Notes under the pieces: model-generated | Seen by the model: only the letters and a program-made list of their open reading frames with translations | The model's database searches: none | What the model was told of the DNA's origin: nothing | Source: Aquirufa antheringensis | GTDB taxonomy: Bacteria; Bacteroidota; Bacteroidia; Cytophagales; Spirosomataceae | Length of the DNA: 64,000 bases | Assembly (NCBI RefSeq): GCF_004307425.1 | Contig: NZ_SEWZ01000004.1 | Location: 1 to 64,000, forward strand | Direction of reading: 5' to 3' | Shown here: positions 1-8,341 of the stretch, piece by piece | How the letters are laid out: each line of letters starts with the position of its first letter | Position numbering within the stretch: position 1 is the first letter of the stretch | Translations under genes and position numbers: made by a program

Positions 1-149
1 GGATAAGGTTTGGTATAAAGAATGGATATGTAAATAAGGTGAAGAAGGATGAAGTCTTAAAGTGGGTAGACCTTATTTTAAAGCATGGAGTGGTTAAAAT
101 GAATAATAAATTATTGCTGGATGAGGATAAGCCAATTTTGAAGGTTTAA
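1..149 (+). CDS. C-terminal fragment of an unidentified protein (cut by window edge)
   Basis: An open frame enters from the left edge (first full codon at position 3) and ends at TAA 147-149. The 48 visible residues are lysine-rich and AT-rich in codon choice, with no recognisable motif. There is no start in the window, so this is only the tail of a larger gene. Function cannot be assigned. The 150 bases downstream, up to the next gene, hold nothing I recognise. Confidence 0.5.
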   Translation, partial: IRFGIKNGYVNKVKKDEVLKWVDLILKHGVVKMNNKLLLDEDKPILKV

Positions 150-301
150 ATATGTTTTTGGCTTGATTTTAGAATTGTCTGAAAGTAGTATCGATTAATC
201 AGTTGATTTTAAGTGTATTATAGAAATATATATGATTCTATATAGACTATCCGATGATCAGAATTGATTTTTGAGCTTATTCAATTTGTTACTTTATTAA
301 A

Positions 302-1114
302 CTAAAATCTCCAATGCCTCTTATTAGGAATTTTGTTTGCCTTATTTTCAGTTAATTCTAATTGAAGTCTAATGATCTCTTCAGCATTCCTTTTATCTAA
401 ATCATCTTTCTTTAATTCATCCATTAAAATACTGAATCTTTTGTTCCATTCTCCATTAATAATAGATTGGATGAAAGATACAGAACTGAATTTTGCTAGG
501 ATTGCATTACGACCAACCCTTTGTGGGAATAGACAATAAAGAAATCCTTTTGAAGAACAAAATTCTATGCTATTGGTAATTGGCATAAAATCAAAAACAA
601 CTGGAACAGTACAATCTATCCAAAAAGATGGTAATAAATCTTCAATATTTGAAACTTCGAAAATGTCCTTTTTGTCTTTGTAATATATTGTTAAATAATG
701 TGACTTCTTTTTAAAGCGTTTATAATCATTGATTAATCTACTTCCGTCCACAACCCAGATTAAGTTATTATAAAACTTTTCACGTGATATCCTTTCTTCT
801 TTTGTAATAGAAGAGTGTTGGAATTCTATTGTTAGTCCATCAGGTGTATAAATGTCTGCCCTGTGGATTTCCATTGTTGAATCATTTTTAAAACTTATCT
901 CTCTAAATTCTTCAGGGAATTTATTCTTCCAATCACGATGCCATAAAGTTTCAGATTCCCACCATTTATCGCATTCTTTTCGATTATAATGTGACCAGTG
1001 GTGAACAACTATATCTCCACACTTAGCTATAACCTTGCCATTACACAGCTCACATACTCCTTCAAGCCCTTTTTGGGCTTGAGCACGAACTTGGTTTACT
1101 AGGGCGTATTGCAT
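302..1114 (-). CDS. CoiA-like protein (competence-associated nuclease family)
   Basis: This 270-residue protein has the layout of the CoiA family. A zinc-finger-like N-terminus (CELC near residue 21, then HHWSH and a Cys about 20 residues later) is followed by an E-x3-H element (ESETLWH), then HRADI and EFQHS, which match the PD-(D/E)xK nuclease core. CoiA-family proteins are linked to natural transformation, but many homologues lie outside competence loci, so a role in DNA uptake is not shown here. The C-terminal 100 residues are unassigned. The gene stands alone in a very AT-rich segment unlike the rest of the window, which may indicate transfer. The start is ATG at 1114. Confidence 0.72.
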   Translation of the reverse strand: MQYALVNQVRAQAQKGLEGVCELCNGKVIAKCGDIVVHHWSHYNRKECDKWWESETLWHRDWKNKFPEEFREISFKNDSTMEIHRADIYTPDGLTIEFQHSSITKEERISREKFYNNLIWVVDGSRLINDYKRFKKKSHYLTIYYKDKKDIFEVSNIEDLLPSFWIDCTVPVVFDFMPITNSIEFCSSKGFLYCLFPQRVGRNAILAKFSSVSFIQSIINGEWNKRFSILMDELKKDDLDKRNAEEIIRLQLELTENKANKIPNKRHWRF

Positions 1115-1178
1115 ATAAATAAATTTACTTTTTTTAGAATTAAATAATAACTTTATTAGAACTTAAATCTCAATTTAT

Positions 1179-1538
1179 ATGCCAAAATTACTTTTAATTA
1201 CCTTGTTAATTTGTTTAAGTCAATCATCATTTTCTCAAGACTTTGTCAAAAATCTTTCCCCAACATATTCTTACTCATATCTCACTGTAATGGGTAAAGC
1301 GTTATCAAAAAAACTTAGTGTTGAAGTGGATTTAGGTGATGCCCCAGAACAGATCGAGCTTGGGAAAAGTTATTCTGATATACTAAATAACAAGAAGTCT
1401 TATGCTGCTATATTAAACTTTATGGCTGATCAGAAATATGAACTTGTAGAGTCTCGTGACATCGTTGGCTCTTACCAGGGTACAGGTGGGTCTTTTGGTA
1501 TTATTCTGATTATGCGAAAAGTAAATAATGATCATTAA
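1179..1538 (+). CDS. Small exported protein of unknown function
   Basis: A 119-residue protein beginning with a clear Sec signal peptide (hydrophobic LLLITLLICLSQ, probable cleavage after FSQ near residue 20). The mature part is about 100 residues with no Cys pair, lipobox or enzyme motif. A glycine-rich stretch (GSYQGTGGSFG) precedes a hydrophobic C-terminal strand. I do not recognise the family. It is divergent from the CoiA-like gene with a 64-base AT-rich gap and shares its AT-rich composition. A strong terminator follows about 110 bases downstream. Confidence 0.6.
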   Translation: MPKLLLITLLICLSQSSFSQDFVKNLSPTYSYSYLTVMGKALSKKLSVEVDLGDAPEQIELGKSYSDILNNKKSYAAILNFMADQKYELVESRDIVGSYQGTGGSFGIILIMRKVNNDH

Positions 1539-1651
1539 TAGAGATTGTGGCTCGACTTTGGGTTGAGGAATACCAAATAGCTTATAAATGCGTGTATATG
1601 TGCGAGTTAATATAAATTAAAACGCCCCAGCGGGATCACTTCTTAAAAATT

Positions 1652-1689
1652 AAACACTATCTATTTCAATATAGATGGTGTTTTTTTTT
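1652..1689 (+). terminator. Rho-independent terminator
   Basis: Inverted repeat AAACACTATCTAT / ATAGATGGTGTTT (13 bp with one G-U pair, six-base loop) followed by an unbroken nine-T run. It is oriented for the exported-protein gene ending at 1538. The 110 bases between that gene and the hairpin hold no ORF. Confidence 0.8.
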
Positions 1690-1745
1690 GCTCCTCTAAA
1701 TACGAGATAAACGAGTGCAATCGTTAGGTTTTATGGTGTAAACAA

Positions 1746-2039
1746 TTATCTGAAAATTGTTTTGTCTGCATAAAAAGTTCCAAAAGGTACGAGTGAAGCA
1801 ATAAAAGCCCAAAAGATTTTCACTAAGTTCCATCGTTGTAAAAACGAAACTTGAAGCACTAAAACGATATAAAGGACAAATAGAATTCCATGTGCTAAAC
1901 CCACCACGTAATTAGGCTGTGGAATACCAAATTTGTATTTTAAAATCATCGTAAAACCCAAAAGCAAATACGAGCAACCTTCTAAAAATGCGATAATGCG
2001 TAGTCTGCCTACTGCTGTTTTCAATAAATTATTAATCAT
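1746..2039 (-). CDS. DUF3817 family integral membrane protein
   Basis: A 97-residue protein with three hydrophobic segments (about residues 15-33, 45-65 and 72-90). It matches the DUF3817 pattern: an N-terminal LRIIAFLEGCSYLLL helix, then a PNYVVGLAHGILFVLY helix containing the conserved Gly-x-x-His. The family is a small inner-membrane protein of unknown function, sometimes found fused to transporters. It is transcribed in the same direction as the PNPOx-like gene upstream (36-base gap), so the two may form one unit. Confidence 0.8.
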   Translation of the reverse strand: MINNLLKTAVGRLRIIAFLEGCSYLLLGFTMILKYKFGIPQPNYVVGLAHGILFVLYIVLVLQVSFLQRWNLVKIFWAFIASLVPFGTFYADKTIFR

Positions 2040-2075
2040 AGTTGAAATTTAATTGATAGAGTGTGAAAAACCAAC

Positions 2076-2687
2076 TCAAGGCACCATCCACTGAAAACTC
2101 CCCTCCTCATAATCAAAGAAAACTCTTCTGTGTCCCGCATGATTCAACCACAACCAATCGATGGATTGAACATGAATGGAAACGATGCCAAAGTTCGTGT
2201 AGCCCGACTCACTTTCTGCTAGCGTAAAGTTCTCTTGTTCGATGTCTTCTGGTAGTCCGCTTGTAGATGAATCTGCAAAACTGGATGGGCTATGTTGCGT
2301 TAAGTAACACTTTCTGCTGGATAGAGAGGTGGTTTTCCAGGCTTTGGCCGTCAAATCATCTGTGTGATGTAAAAAAGCTTTCCCCTTTAGGCGTAATTGA
2401 ATGCGCTCTTCGGAATCATAAAATAGCGCGCTTATAGAAGGATTATGTATTAACTCTTTCCATTTAGGGCTTCTGATATCCGTATGGAAACGCAATTCTC
2501 TTTCTGTAGGCAAAGTCTTACGTAAAACAACCGTCCGCATATTCACTTCGCCATTAGCCAAAGTAGCCACGCATGGCGTATGAAAAGGATTTCTGCTTTT
2601 AGTGGCTCCAGTGACTAATCTATTCCAGCAATCCTGTTCAAGATCGGTTAAACTATAATCGATGTAATTGATTCTATTATTTTCCAT
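2076..2687 (-). CDS. Pyridoxamine 5'-phosphate oxidase family flavoprotein
   Basis: This 203-residue protein has the split-barrel FMN-binding fold of the PNPOx family. The N-terminal NPFHTPCVATLANGEVNMRTVVLR strand region includes the R-T-V-V-L-R motif that contacts FMN in PdxH. It is followed by LRFHTDIRSPK and a C-terminal DWLWLNHAGHRR segment. It is a little shorter than E. coli PdxH (218 residues) and lacks the full PdxH C-terminus, so it may be a flavin-dependent oxidoreductase of the wider family rather than the vitamin B6 enzyme. It is followed by the DUF3817 gene. Confidence 0.75.
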   Translation of the reverse strand: MENNRINYIDYSLTDLEQDCWNRLVTGATKSRNPFHTPCVATLANGEVNMRTVVLRKTLPTERELRFHTDIRSPKWKELIHNPSISALFYDSEERIQLRLKGKAFLHHTDDLTAKAWKTTSLSSRKCYLTQHSPSSFADSSTSGLPEDIEQENFTLAESESGYTNFGIVSIHVQSIDWLWLNHAGHRRVFFDYEEGSFQWMVP

Positions 2688-2733
2688 ACGATTAGTTTAA
2701 CAAGGGAGTAAGGGTATTGTTATGAAAACATCT

Positions 2734-2766
2734 CATTCACCATTTACCATTCACCATTTACCATTA
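2734..2766. repeat. Degenerate heptanucleotide tandem array, unit CATTYAC
   Basis: Four consecutive 7-mers (CATTCAC, CATTTAC, CATTCAC, CATTTAC) and a partial fifth. The partial copy overlaps the TAA stop codon of the DUF4197 gene at 2764-2766. This is one of seven heptamer arrays in the window. Confidence 0.8.
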
Positions 2767-3483
2767 CTTTTCAAACACTCGCTTCAACAACTCACTCGTC
2801 CGTGCCATTGGATTCGCACGAATATCTTTTTCTTGTTTTGCTATTTCGCTGTAGATTCCTTCCATCGCCTTTTCTGTTACATAGGCACTTAGATCAGGGT
2901 TGATTTTCTTATTACTGAACGGAATCGCATTATAAGCTGTGATAGCCTTTTCCCAGTATTTGGTGGCGTTTACTTTGTCTAAGGACGTTTTTACGATAGG
3001 ATTAAAGGTCGATTTCAAATTATCGGTGGTCTTTGAGCGCAAATAAGAAGTAGCTGCTGTTTCATCGCCACGTAGAATGTTGATGCCATCTGTGATGGTC
3101 ATTTGTTTGATGGCGTTCACAAAGATGGGTGCGGCGGTAGCGGAAGCATCTTCTGCCGCGCGGTTCATACTAAGGATGAAATCGTCCGCTAATTGGTTTA
3201 AGCCCACACTTCTGAGGGTGCTTTCGACTTTAGCAGCTTCTGGTGGCATAAGGATTTTTAAGGCAGCATTTTTGAAGAATCCATCTGGTTTTGCGAGGTT
3301 TGCGCAGCCTTTTTCGGCTCCTACAGCTAAGGCTTCTTTGAGGCCATTGGCAATATCATCTGAACTTAAGCCTGTTTTAGTGGCGCCGGAAGCGATTTCG
3401 GTGGCTTTTTTGAGTATGCCTTGGAAGGATTGGGCTTTGGACTGTATTGAAAACAATAATAACAGGATTAGGAATTTTTTCAT
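2764..3483 (-). CDS. DUF4197 domain-containing exported protein
   Basis: A 239-residue protein with a signal peptide (MKKFLILLLLFSIQSKAQS, cleavage near 18). The body is largely helical and matches DUF4197: GLKEALAVGAEKG near the N-terminus, a central DGINILRGDETAATSYLR segment, and a C-terminal region ending in NPMARTSELLKRVF. DUF4197 proteins are periplasmic and of unknown function. The ATG at 3483 is the first Met and leads straight into the signal peptide. Heptamer arrays flank the gene on both sides. Confidence 0.85.
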   Translation of the reverse strand: MKKFLILLLLFSIQSKAQSFQGILKKATEIASGATKTGLSSDDIANGLKEALAVGAEKGCANLAKPDGFFKNAALKILMPPEAAKVESTLRSVGLNQLADDFILSMNRAAEDASATAAPIFVNAIKQMTITDGINILRGDETAATSYLRSKTTDNLKSTFNPIVKTSLDKVNATKYWEKAITAYNAIPFSNKKINPDLSAYVTEKAMEGIYSEIAKQEKDIRANPMARTSELLKRVFEK

Positions 3484-3494
3484 GATATCAATTT

Positions 3495-3526
3495 AAAGAA
3501 TAAAGCATAAAGCACAAAGAATAAAG
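3495..3526. repeat. Degenerate heptanucleotide tandem array, unit AAAGCAC
   Basis: Units AAAGAAT, AAAGCAT, AAAGCAC, AAAGAAT and a partial AAAG, all in 7-base register, lie just upstream of the DUF4197 start. The small hairpin ATCCC-TTGC-AGGGAT follows near 3533-3548. Confidence 0.75.
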
Positions 3527-3564
3527 TTGGTATCCCTTGCAGGGATGACCATATGAAATATTTC

Positions 3565-3648
3565 GACTATCGGCTATCGACTATCGGCTATCGACTAGTG
3601 ACTATCGACTAGTGACTATCGACTTTCGACTAGTGACTATCGACTAGC
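3565..3648. repeat. Degenerate heptanucleotide tandem array, unit GACTATC, 12 copies
   Basis: Twelve uninterrupted 7-mers (GACTATC, GGCTATC, GACTAGT and GACTTTC variants) fill 84 bases of the 219-base gap between the DUF4197 and M28 peptidase genes. The same GACTATC/GACTAGT units recur at 44947-44984, more than 41 kb away. No ORF or terminator uses this DNA. Confidence 0.9.
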
Positions 3649-3702
3649 AACTAAATTTACCGAATAATTACTATCTTTAAACACACTTTTTATTAACTGT
3701 CT

Positions 3703-5073
3703 ATGAAATTTCGTTTCCTACCCTTATTACTCCTTCCCCTCTTTTCTAACGCACAATCCAATGTCGATAGTCTCTTTATCAAGAAAATGTCTGATGAGAT
3801 TATGACGAACGGAAAGGCTTATGACTTATTGTATGAGTTAACCAAAAAGATTGGCGGGCGTTTAGCCGGTTCTCCACAGGCGCAGAATGCGGTGATTTGG
3901 GGTAAGAAAAGTTTAGAGGCGATGGGTCCAGATAAAGTGTTCTTGCAGCCGGTGAAAACACCGAATTGGAAGCGTGGAGGGAATGATTTTGTGGCGATTA
4001 CGGGGGTGAATGGGGAGGCGAGAATGCAGCCATTGGCGGCTTTGGCCTTAGGGAATTCCCTAGGTTCGAATGGATTAATCGAGGCGGAAGTGGTCGCAGT
4101 GGCTAGTTTCGAGGAATTAGAGAAGCATAAGGAAGAGGTGAAAGGCAAGATTGTGTATTTCCACAGTGTTTTTGATCCGACAAAAATTCAGACGTTTAAG
4201 GCTTATGGCGAGAGTGGCGCTTTTCGCCGTTCTGGTGCGAGTAAAGCCGCGAAATATGGTGCGGTGGCGGTGTTAATTCATTCACTGAGCACGGCACCGG
4301 ATAATGAGCCGCATACCGGTGTGATGGTCTATGATGAAGCATATCCGAAGATTCCAGCGGTGGCTTTAGGTCCGAATGATGCGAAGATGCTATATTCTTT
4401 GGCCAAAAAAGGAACCATCAAAGCCCAAGTACAAACTTACGGTTTCTTCCTTCCAGATGCGGATGACAACAACGTAATTGCAGAAATCCGAGGATCTGAA
4501 TTCCCAGACCAATACATCACCTTAGGCGGTCACTTAGACAGCTGGGACGTAAATGAGGGCGCACACGACGACGGCGCCGGCATCGTCCAAACGATGGAAG
4601 TATTACGCGTTATGAAAGCGTTAAACTACAAACCAAAACGTAGCATCCGTTTTGTCCTATTCGCTAATGAAGAAAATGCCGCGCGTGGTGGCAAGGAATA
4701 TGCGAACCAAGCCAAAATCAACAAAGAGAACCACATTTTTGTCATTGAAAGTGATGAAGGCGGCTTCACTCCTCGTTCCATCGGAATTACAGCCCCTCCT
4801 GCTCAATTCGCTAGATTTCAAACGTGGACTCCCCTATTAAAGCCTTACGGTTCTGAGATTACTTTTGGCGGTGGCGGTACGGACATTGCTCCTATGGCCG
4901 GTATCAATAAAGAATCCATCTTAGCGGGACTTATCCCTGACAGCCAACGCTATTTCGATTTACACCATGCAAAGACGGACGTGTTCGAAAACGTAAACAA
5001 AAGAGAATTACATTTAGGTGCCGTGAACATGGCAGCCATCATCTATTTAATTGATAAATACGGCGTAAAATGA
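3703..5073 (+). CDS. Secreted M28 family metallopeptidase (carboxypeptidase Q-like)
   Basis: A 456-residue exported zinc aminopeptidase/carboxypeptidase. It has a signal peptide (1-18), a PA-type insert (about 110-245), and the M28 catalytic domain. Visible metal and catalytic residues are H277 and D289 (GGHLD...AHDDGAG), the Glu pair in NEENAARGG (323-324), D351 and H422 (DLHHAKTD). The closest general match is plasma glutamate carboxypeptidase/Q-type enzymes, which trim peptides in the periplasm. Its stop overlaps the start of the ThuA gene by four bases (ATGA), so the two are translationally coupled. The strand composition changes sharply inside the gene near 4400. Confidence 0.9.
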   Translation: MKFRFLPLLLLPLFSNAQSNVDSLFIKKMSDEIMTNGKAYDLLYELTKKIGGRLAGSPQAQNAVIWGKKSLEAMGPDKVFLQPVKTPNWKRGGNDFVAITGVNGEARMQPLAALALGNSLGSNGLIEAEVVAVASFEELEKHKEEVKGKIVYFHSVFDPTKIQTFKAYGESGAFRRSGASKAAKYGAVAVLIHSLSTAPDNEPHTGVMVYDEAYPKIPAVALGPNDAKMLYSLAKKGTIKAQVQTYGFFLPDADDNNVIAEIRGSEFPDQYITLGGHLDSWDVNEGAHDDGAGIVQTMEVLRVMKALNYKPKRSIRFVLFANEENAARGGKEYANQAKINKENHIFVIESDEGGFTPRSIGITAPPAQFARFQTWTPLLKPYGSEITFGGGGTDIAPMAGINKESILAGLIPDSQRYFDLHHAKTDVFENVNKRELHLGAVNMAAIIYLIDKYGVK

Positions 5074-5882
5074 GATTAACGACATTATTTCTGCTTTTTG
5101 CTTTTGCATCTTTCGCATCATTCGCGCAAAAGACTTCTTATTCGGTTCTTGTGTACACGAAAAATGGCCCTGGCTACGTGCACGATAATATACCCTCTGC
5201 GGTAGCCGCAGTTCAGAAGTTAGGCTCTGAAAATCACTTTCAAGTGGATGTTTCTGCTGATCCTGTGGTGTTTGAAGAACAGAATTTGGCCAAATACAAA
5301 GTCATCATCTTCACCTCCACTAACAACGACGTCTTCGACACAGACGCCCAGCGCGTCGCTTTCCGCCGCTACATCGAAGCCGGTGGCGGATTCGTGGGCG
5401 TGCACTCGGTAACGGGCACAGAACGCAAATGGAGCTGGTTCAAATCGATGGTAGGCGAAACGTTCTCCTGGCACGCCAAGTTCCAGCCTTTCTCGGTCAT
5501 CAACATCGCCCCATCCCACCCTTCCCTACAAGGAGTCCCATTAAAATGGACGAAGGAAGACGAATGCTATTTTGGCTTTGAACTTTACCCCGGCATCCAA
5601 ACACTAATGATGCATGACGTGACTACCTTAGATCCGTCTCAAAAAGAACTCATCACAAAACACAAAGGCGTCTATGGGGACTATTTCCCAGCGGTCTGGA
5701 CCCAACACTTCCAAGGCGGACACATCTGGGTCACCACCCTAGGCCACGCGAAAGAAAACTACCAAGAACCGACCTACTTAAACCACTTGTTGCAAGGGAT
5801 CAATTACATCGCAGGTCAGGTTCGCAAAATCGATTACTCGAAGGCTTTCTCGACGGGTAAAGATGATGGGTTGAGGTTTTAA
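5070..5882 (+). CDS. Secreted ThuA domain protein
   Basis: This 270-residue protein has a signal peptide (1-19) followed by a ThuA-like glutamine-amidotransferase-fold domain. Visible elements are VLVYTKNGPGYVHDNIPSA at the start, GGGFVGVHSVTG at the nucleophile-elbow position (His-Ser instead of a catalytic Cys), and a C-terminal PAVWTQHFQGGHIWVTTLGH motif. ThuA proteins are associated with disaccharide utilisation in rhizobia and are abundant in Bacteroidota sugar-degradation loci, where the exact reaction is uncertain. The ATG at 5070 overlaps the peptidase stop. Confidence 0.88.
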   Translation: MRLTTLFLLFAFASFASFAQKTSYSVLVYTKNGPGYVHDNIPSAVAAVQKLGSENHFQVDVSADPVVFEEQNLAKYKVIIFTSTNNDVFDTDAQRVAFRRYIEAGGGFVGVHSVTGTERKWSWFKSMVGETFSWHAKFQPFSVINIAPSHPSLQGVPLKWTKEDECYFGFELYPGIQTLMMHDVTTLDPSQKELITKHKGVYGDYFPAVWTQHFQGGHIWVTTLGHAKENYQEPTYLNHLLQGINYIAGQVRKIDYSKAFSTGKDDGLRF

Positions 5883-5919
5883 ATTGGGATTTCTTTTTCC
5901 TTTTTTCGCGAAAAATGCC

Positions 5920-5927
5920 CATTTTTG
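5920..5927 (+). promoter_or_regulatory. Bacteroidota -7 promoter element
   Basis: CATTTTTG matches 7 of 8 positions of TAnnTTTG and ends four bases before the ATG at 5932. This argues for the short form of the lipoprotein gene and for a near-leaderless mRNA. Confidence 0.5.
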
Positions 5928-5931
5928 CACC

Positions 5932-6279
5932 ATGATTAGAGTATTTATAGTGGCTTTGGCCTCCGTGTTCATCTTAAATTCGTGTAAAAAAACCTCTGCT
6001 GAAATCGAGGGCGAAGTGCGTGAATTGTGGTTACAAAATCTTCAAAAAGAGCAGGTTACAGGTGTAAGTGTCCTAGATGTTTCCTTAGTTCAAAAGAGTG
6101 ATTCGCTCTATACAGGTATATTGAAAACCAAAGAGCCAGAGGGTACTTTCTTGTACAATCTGGAGGTAACCCGTGCGGGAGATCAGCTTAGTTACGAGGT
6201 AATTGGGGATGGTATTCCGACCGATGGCCGAAATACCCACGAACCCGATGATCAGCCTGTGGTGACTGATTCCTTATAA
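5932..6279 (+). CDS. Small lipoprotein of unknown function
   Basis: A 115-residue protein beginning MIRVFIVALASVFILNSCKK, a type II signal peptide with lipobox LNSC (Cys 18). The mature part is about 98 residues, acidic, ends in PDDQPVVTDSL and has no known domain. An in-frame ATG at 5884 would add 16 residues, but the promoter-like CATTTTTG sits between the two ATGs and the lipobox is only well placed from 5932, so I use 5932. It converges on the acylase gene with a one-base gap. Confidence 0.7.
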   Translation: MIRVFIVALASVFILNSCKKTSAEIEGEVRELWLQNLQKEQVTGVSVLDVSLVQKSDSLYTGILKTKEPEGTFLYNLEVTRAGDQLSYEVIGDGIPTDGRNTHEPDDQPVVTDSL

Positions 6280-6280
6280 T

Positions 6281-8341
6281 TTATTCCGGCTGATAGATAC
6301 GTTCCGCATTTTTCAGTATTTCCGCTTTATCTAAAGTCATCACCTTCGTCTTCTGAGCCTGGTAAAGTTCGCGTTGATCTGCGAAATGTTTCGAATCCGG
6401 ATGCGAACTAGCGCCAAAAGTATTCACCGTCTCAATCAGCGGCAAACCTCCGCCTTTGGGAAACTTCACAAAACCGATGTAGGCATCGCCTGAATTCATC
6501 TTACGTTGTGATTCACCCATAGGCTCAGACATAACTGCCGCTAACACATCTGGCATTCCCGCTTGTGGCCAATCTTGATCTCCCCTTTTCAGGCGTTGGA
6601 ACTCCCCTAGCGTCACGTCCAAGCGGCCGTAGTGCTTCAGTAAGAAATCGTGCACGTACTGCGTTAGCTCGACTGCTTCCGATTCTGTTAAGGGATCTTT
6701 CGATGCGTTTTTACGTATTTTAGAGGCCCCATAATACGCGATGTTATAATACAAAGCGCCTATACTTTCGATATTGGTCACATGGTCCCATTCTTTCAAT
6801 TCCTTTATAATAGTCGCTAAGGACGGGTATTTAGCCGCATCAAGCGTAAATAGCACCGAAGCATCGTATCCATAGGGATATAAAATCTTCGCTGGTAATT
6901 GACGATCGAACTTGATGCGCTTTAAATCTTCCCAACCTATTTTGTCGTAAGTATCAATTAAGTCCTTAGCCCGCTGTGAACGGTTATTGTGGTAGGTCTC
7001 GTATCCGTCGTATTTATCGTAGTTCGCTGGATTTAGATTCTCATTAACGGCCGTCGCCATAAAGGGCGAGTGATTCGTGTTAAACAAATACCCAGCTGCA
7101 GGATTCAAATGCTGAGGTAATTCATTCAGCGGTTTGAACTTCTGCCAAAGCGTCTCCCGCGTATTTCCTGGCAAGGTGGAGGCCCAGTTGTATTTGGCAT
7201 TACGATACGGCATCTTCCCATTCGAGATATAGAATATGTTGTCCTCCTTATCTGCGTACATGATGTTGAACATAGGCAGGTGATTCTGGTTTAACGCCGC
7301 CTTGAATTCCGTGAAGTTCGTAGAGCGGTTCATCGCATACCACTGCTGAAGAGCGCCGGCGTCCATTAAGGACGGAAGACGTAAGGAGAAATAGCCACCT
7401 TTGGGCGATTTCACCGTAGGGCCATAAATCGATTCGTAGGCCATCTTAGAGACCGAGAAAGGAATCCCTTTGATGTTCAGCTTTATTCTTCTTTTCACTA
7501 AAGGAAGCCATTCGCCATCCACCTCGTATTGACCCGGATGCGCTTTGTCCGTCTTCAATTGATAGACGTCGATTTTGTCCTGGAAATTTACCGTATGTGC
7601 CCAAGCGAGATTAGGTGTCACCCCGTGGAAGATCAATGGACCGCCAGGGAACAAACCACCCAAGATATTCCAACCCTCCTCCGATTGCACATGAGCCTCA
7701 TAGAAAGCCGTAGCGCCCTCGATGGGCTGATGCGCATTAATGACTAACATCGGCTCGCCAGTAGCCGATTTCGAGCTCTTAATGGCAAAGGCATTACTCC
7801 CTTCTCCCGTAAAGCCGGGAAGCGAGGGAATGGAGCCATCGAGGATTTTGGGCAAAGCCTTATCCACTCCACAGAAAATAGCCACCGAAAACATCGTCGT
7901 CGCTATATAATCTTCTATCGCAATAGGAAATACGTGCTTGTTCACCACTTCCGATGGATGTGCCTTCCCATAGGCTTCTAGCCCCATCAGGTAGCCCTGC
8001 ACTAATTGCAGAAAGCGAGGATCCATCGCCTTGATCTGTTGATCCACCACTTTGCGCGTATTCAATAAGCCAAAAACAAAATCCACCGGCGCGCCTTTCT
8101 TGCCAAGGTGTGTGCCTAACTTGCCCTTACCGGTTAGAATAAGCGTCTGAATCGTCTTAAAGTCATCCTCTGAATGCGCCCAGGCTAAACCATAAGCTAC
8201 TTCTGGATCTGTAGGCGCAAATATGTGTGGAACCCCGTAAGAATCGCGTGCGATCGTTATTTTGTCCTTGCGGATAATCGGCTGTTGCTGGGCATTTGCC
8301 CAAAAAGTAAAAAGGCAAAGAGCTAGTAGTTTTAATTTCAT
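6281..8341 (-). CDS. Penicillin acylase family Ntn-hydrolase (secreted amidase)
   Basis: A 686-residue precursor with a signal peptide (1-17), an alpha-chain region, and the autoproteolytic serine in GEGSNAFA (S182), which becomes the N-terminal nucleophile of the beta chain. The family cleaves amide bonds of N-acylated compounds (beta-lactams, acyl-homoserine lactones, lipopeptides such as aculeacin) in the periplasm. It is the last gene of a four-gene operon; its ATG overlaps the TGA of the PIG-L gene (ATGA). Together with GH30 and PIG-L it suggests stepwise breakdown of an N-acylated sugar or glycolipid, which is inference. A paralogue lies at 25823-27934. Confidence 0.9.
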   Translation of the reverse strand: MKLKLLALCLFTFWANAQQQPIIRKDKITIARDSYGVPHIFAPTDPEVAYGLAWAHSEDDFKTIQTLILTGKGKLGTHLGKKGAPVDFVFGLLNTRKVVDQQIKAMDPRFLQLVQGYLMGLEAYGKAHPSEVVNKHVFPIAIEDYIATTMFSVAIFCGVDKALPKILDGSIPSLPGFTGEGSNAFAIKSSKSATGEPMLVINAHQPIEGATAFYEAHVQSEEGWNILGGLFPGGPLIFHGVTPNLAWAHTVNFQDKIDVYQLKTDKAHPGQYEVDGEWLPLVKRRIKLNIKGIPFSVSKMAYESIYGPTVKSPKGGYFSLRLPSLMDAGALQQWYAMNRSTNFTEFKAALNQNHLPMFNIMYADKEDNIFYISNGKMPYRNAKYNWASTLPGNTRETLWQKFKPLNELPQHLNPAAGYLFNTNHSPFMATAVNENLNPANYDKYDGYETYHNNRSQRAKDLIDTYDKIGWEDLKRIKFDRQLPAKILYPYGYDASVLFTLDAAKYPSLATIIKELKEWDHVTNIESIGALYYNIAYYGASKIRKNASKDPLTESEAVELTQYVHDFLLKHYGRLDVTLGEFQRLKRGDQDWPQAGMPDVLAAVMSEPMGESQRKMNSGDAYIGFVKFPKGGGLPLIETVNTFGASSHPDSKHFADQRELYQAQKTKVMTLDKAEILKNAERIYQPE

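Noticed and set aside
3077-3496. A 139-codon plus-strand ORF opposite the DUF4197 gene
   Set aside because: It is fully antisense to a gene with a signal peptide and known domain; its protein shows no family features and no promoter element.
3565-3648. Possible CRISPR array
   Set aside because: Units are 7 bases with no spacers and no cas genes nearby; it is a tandem repeat.
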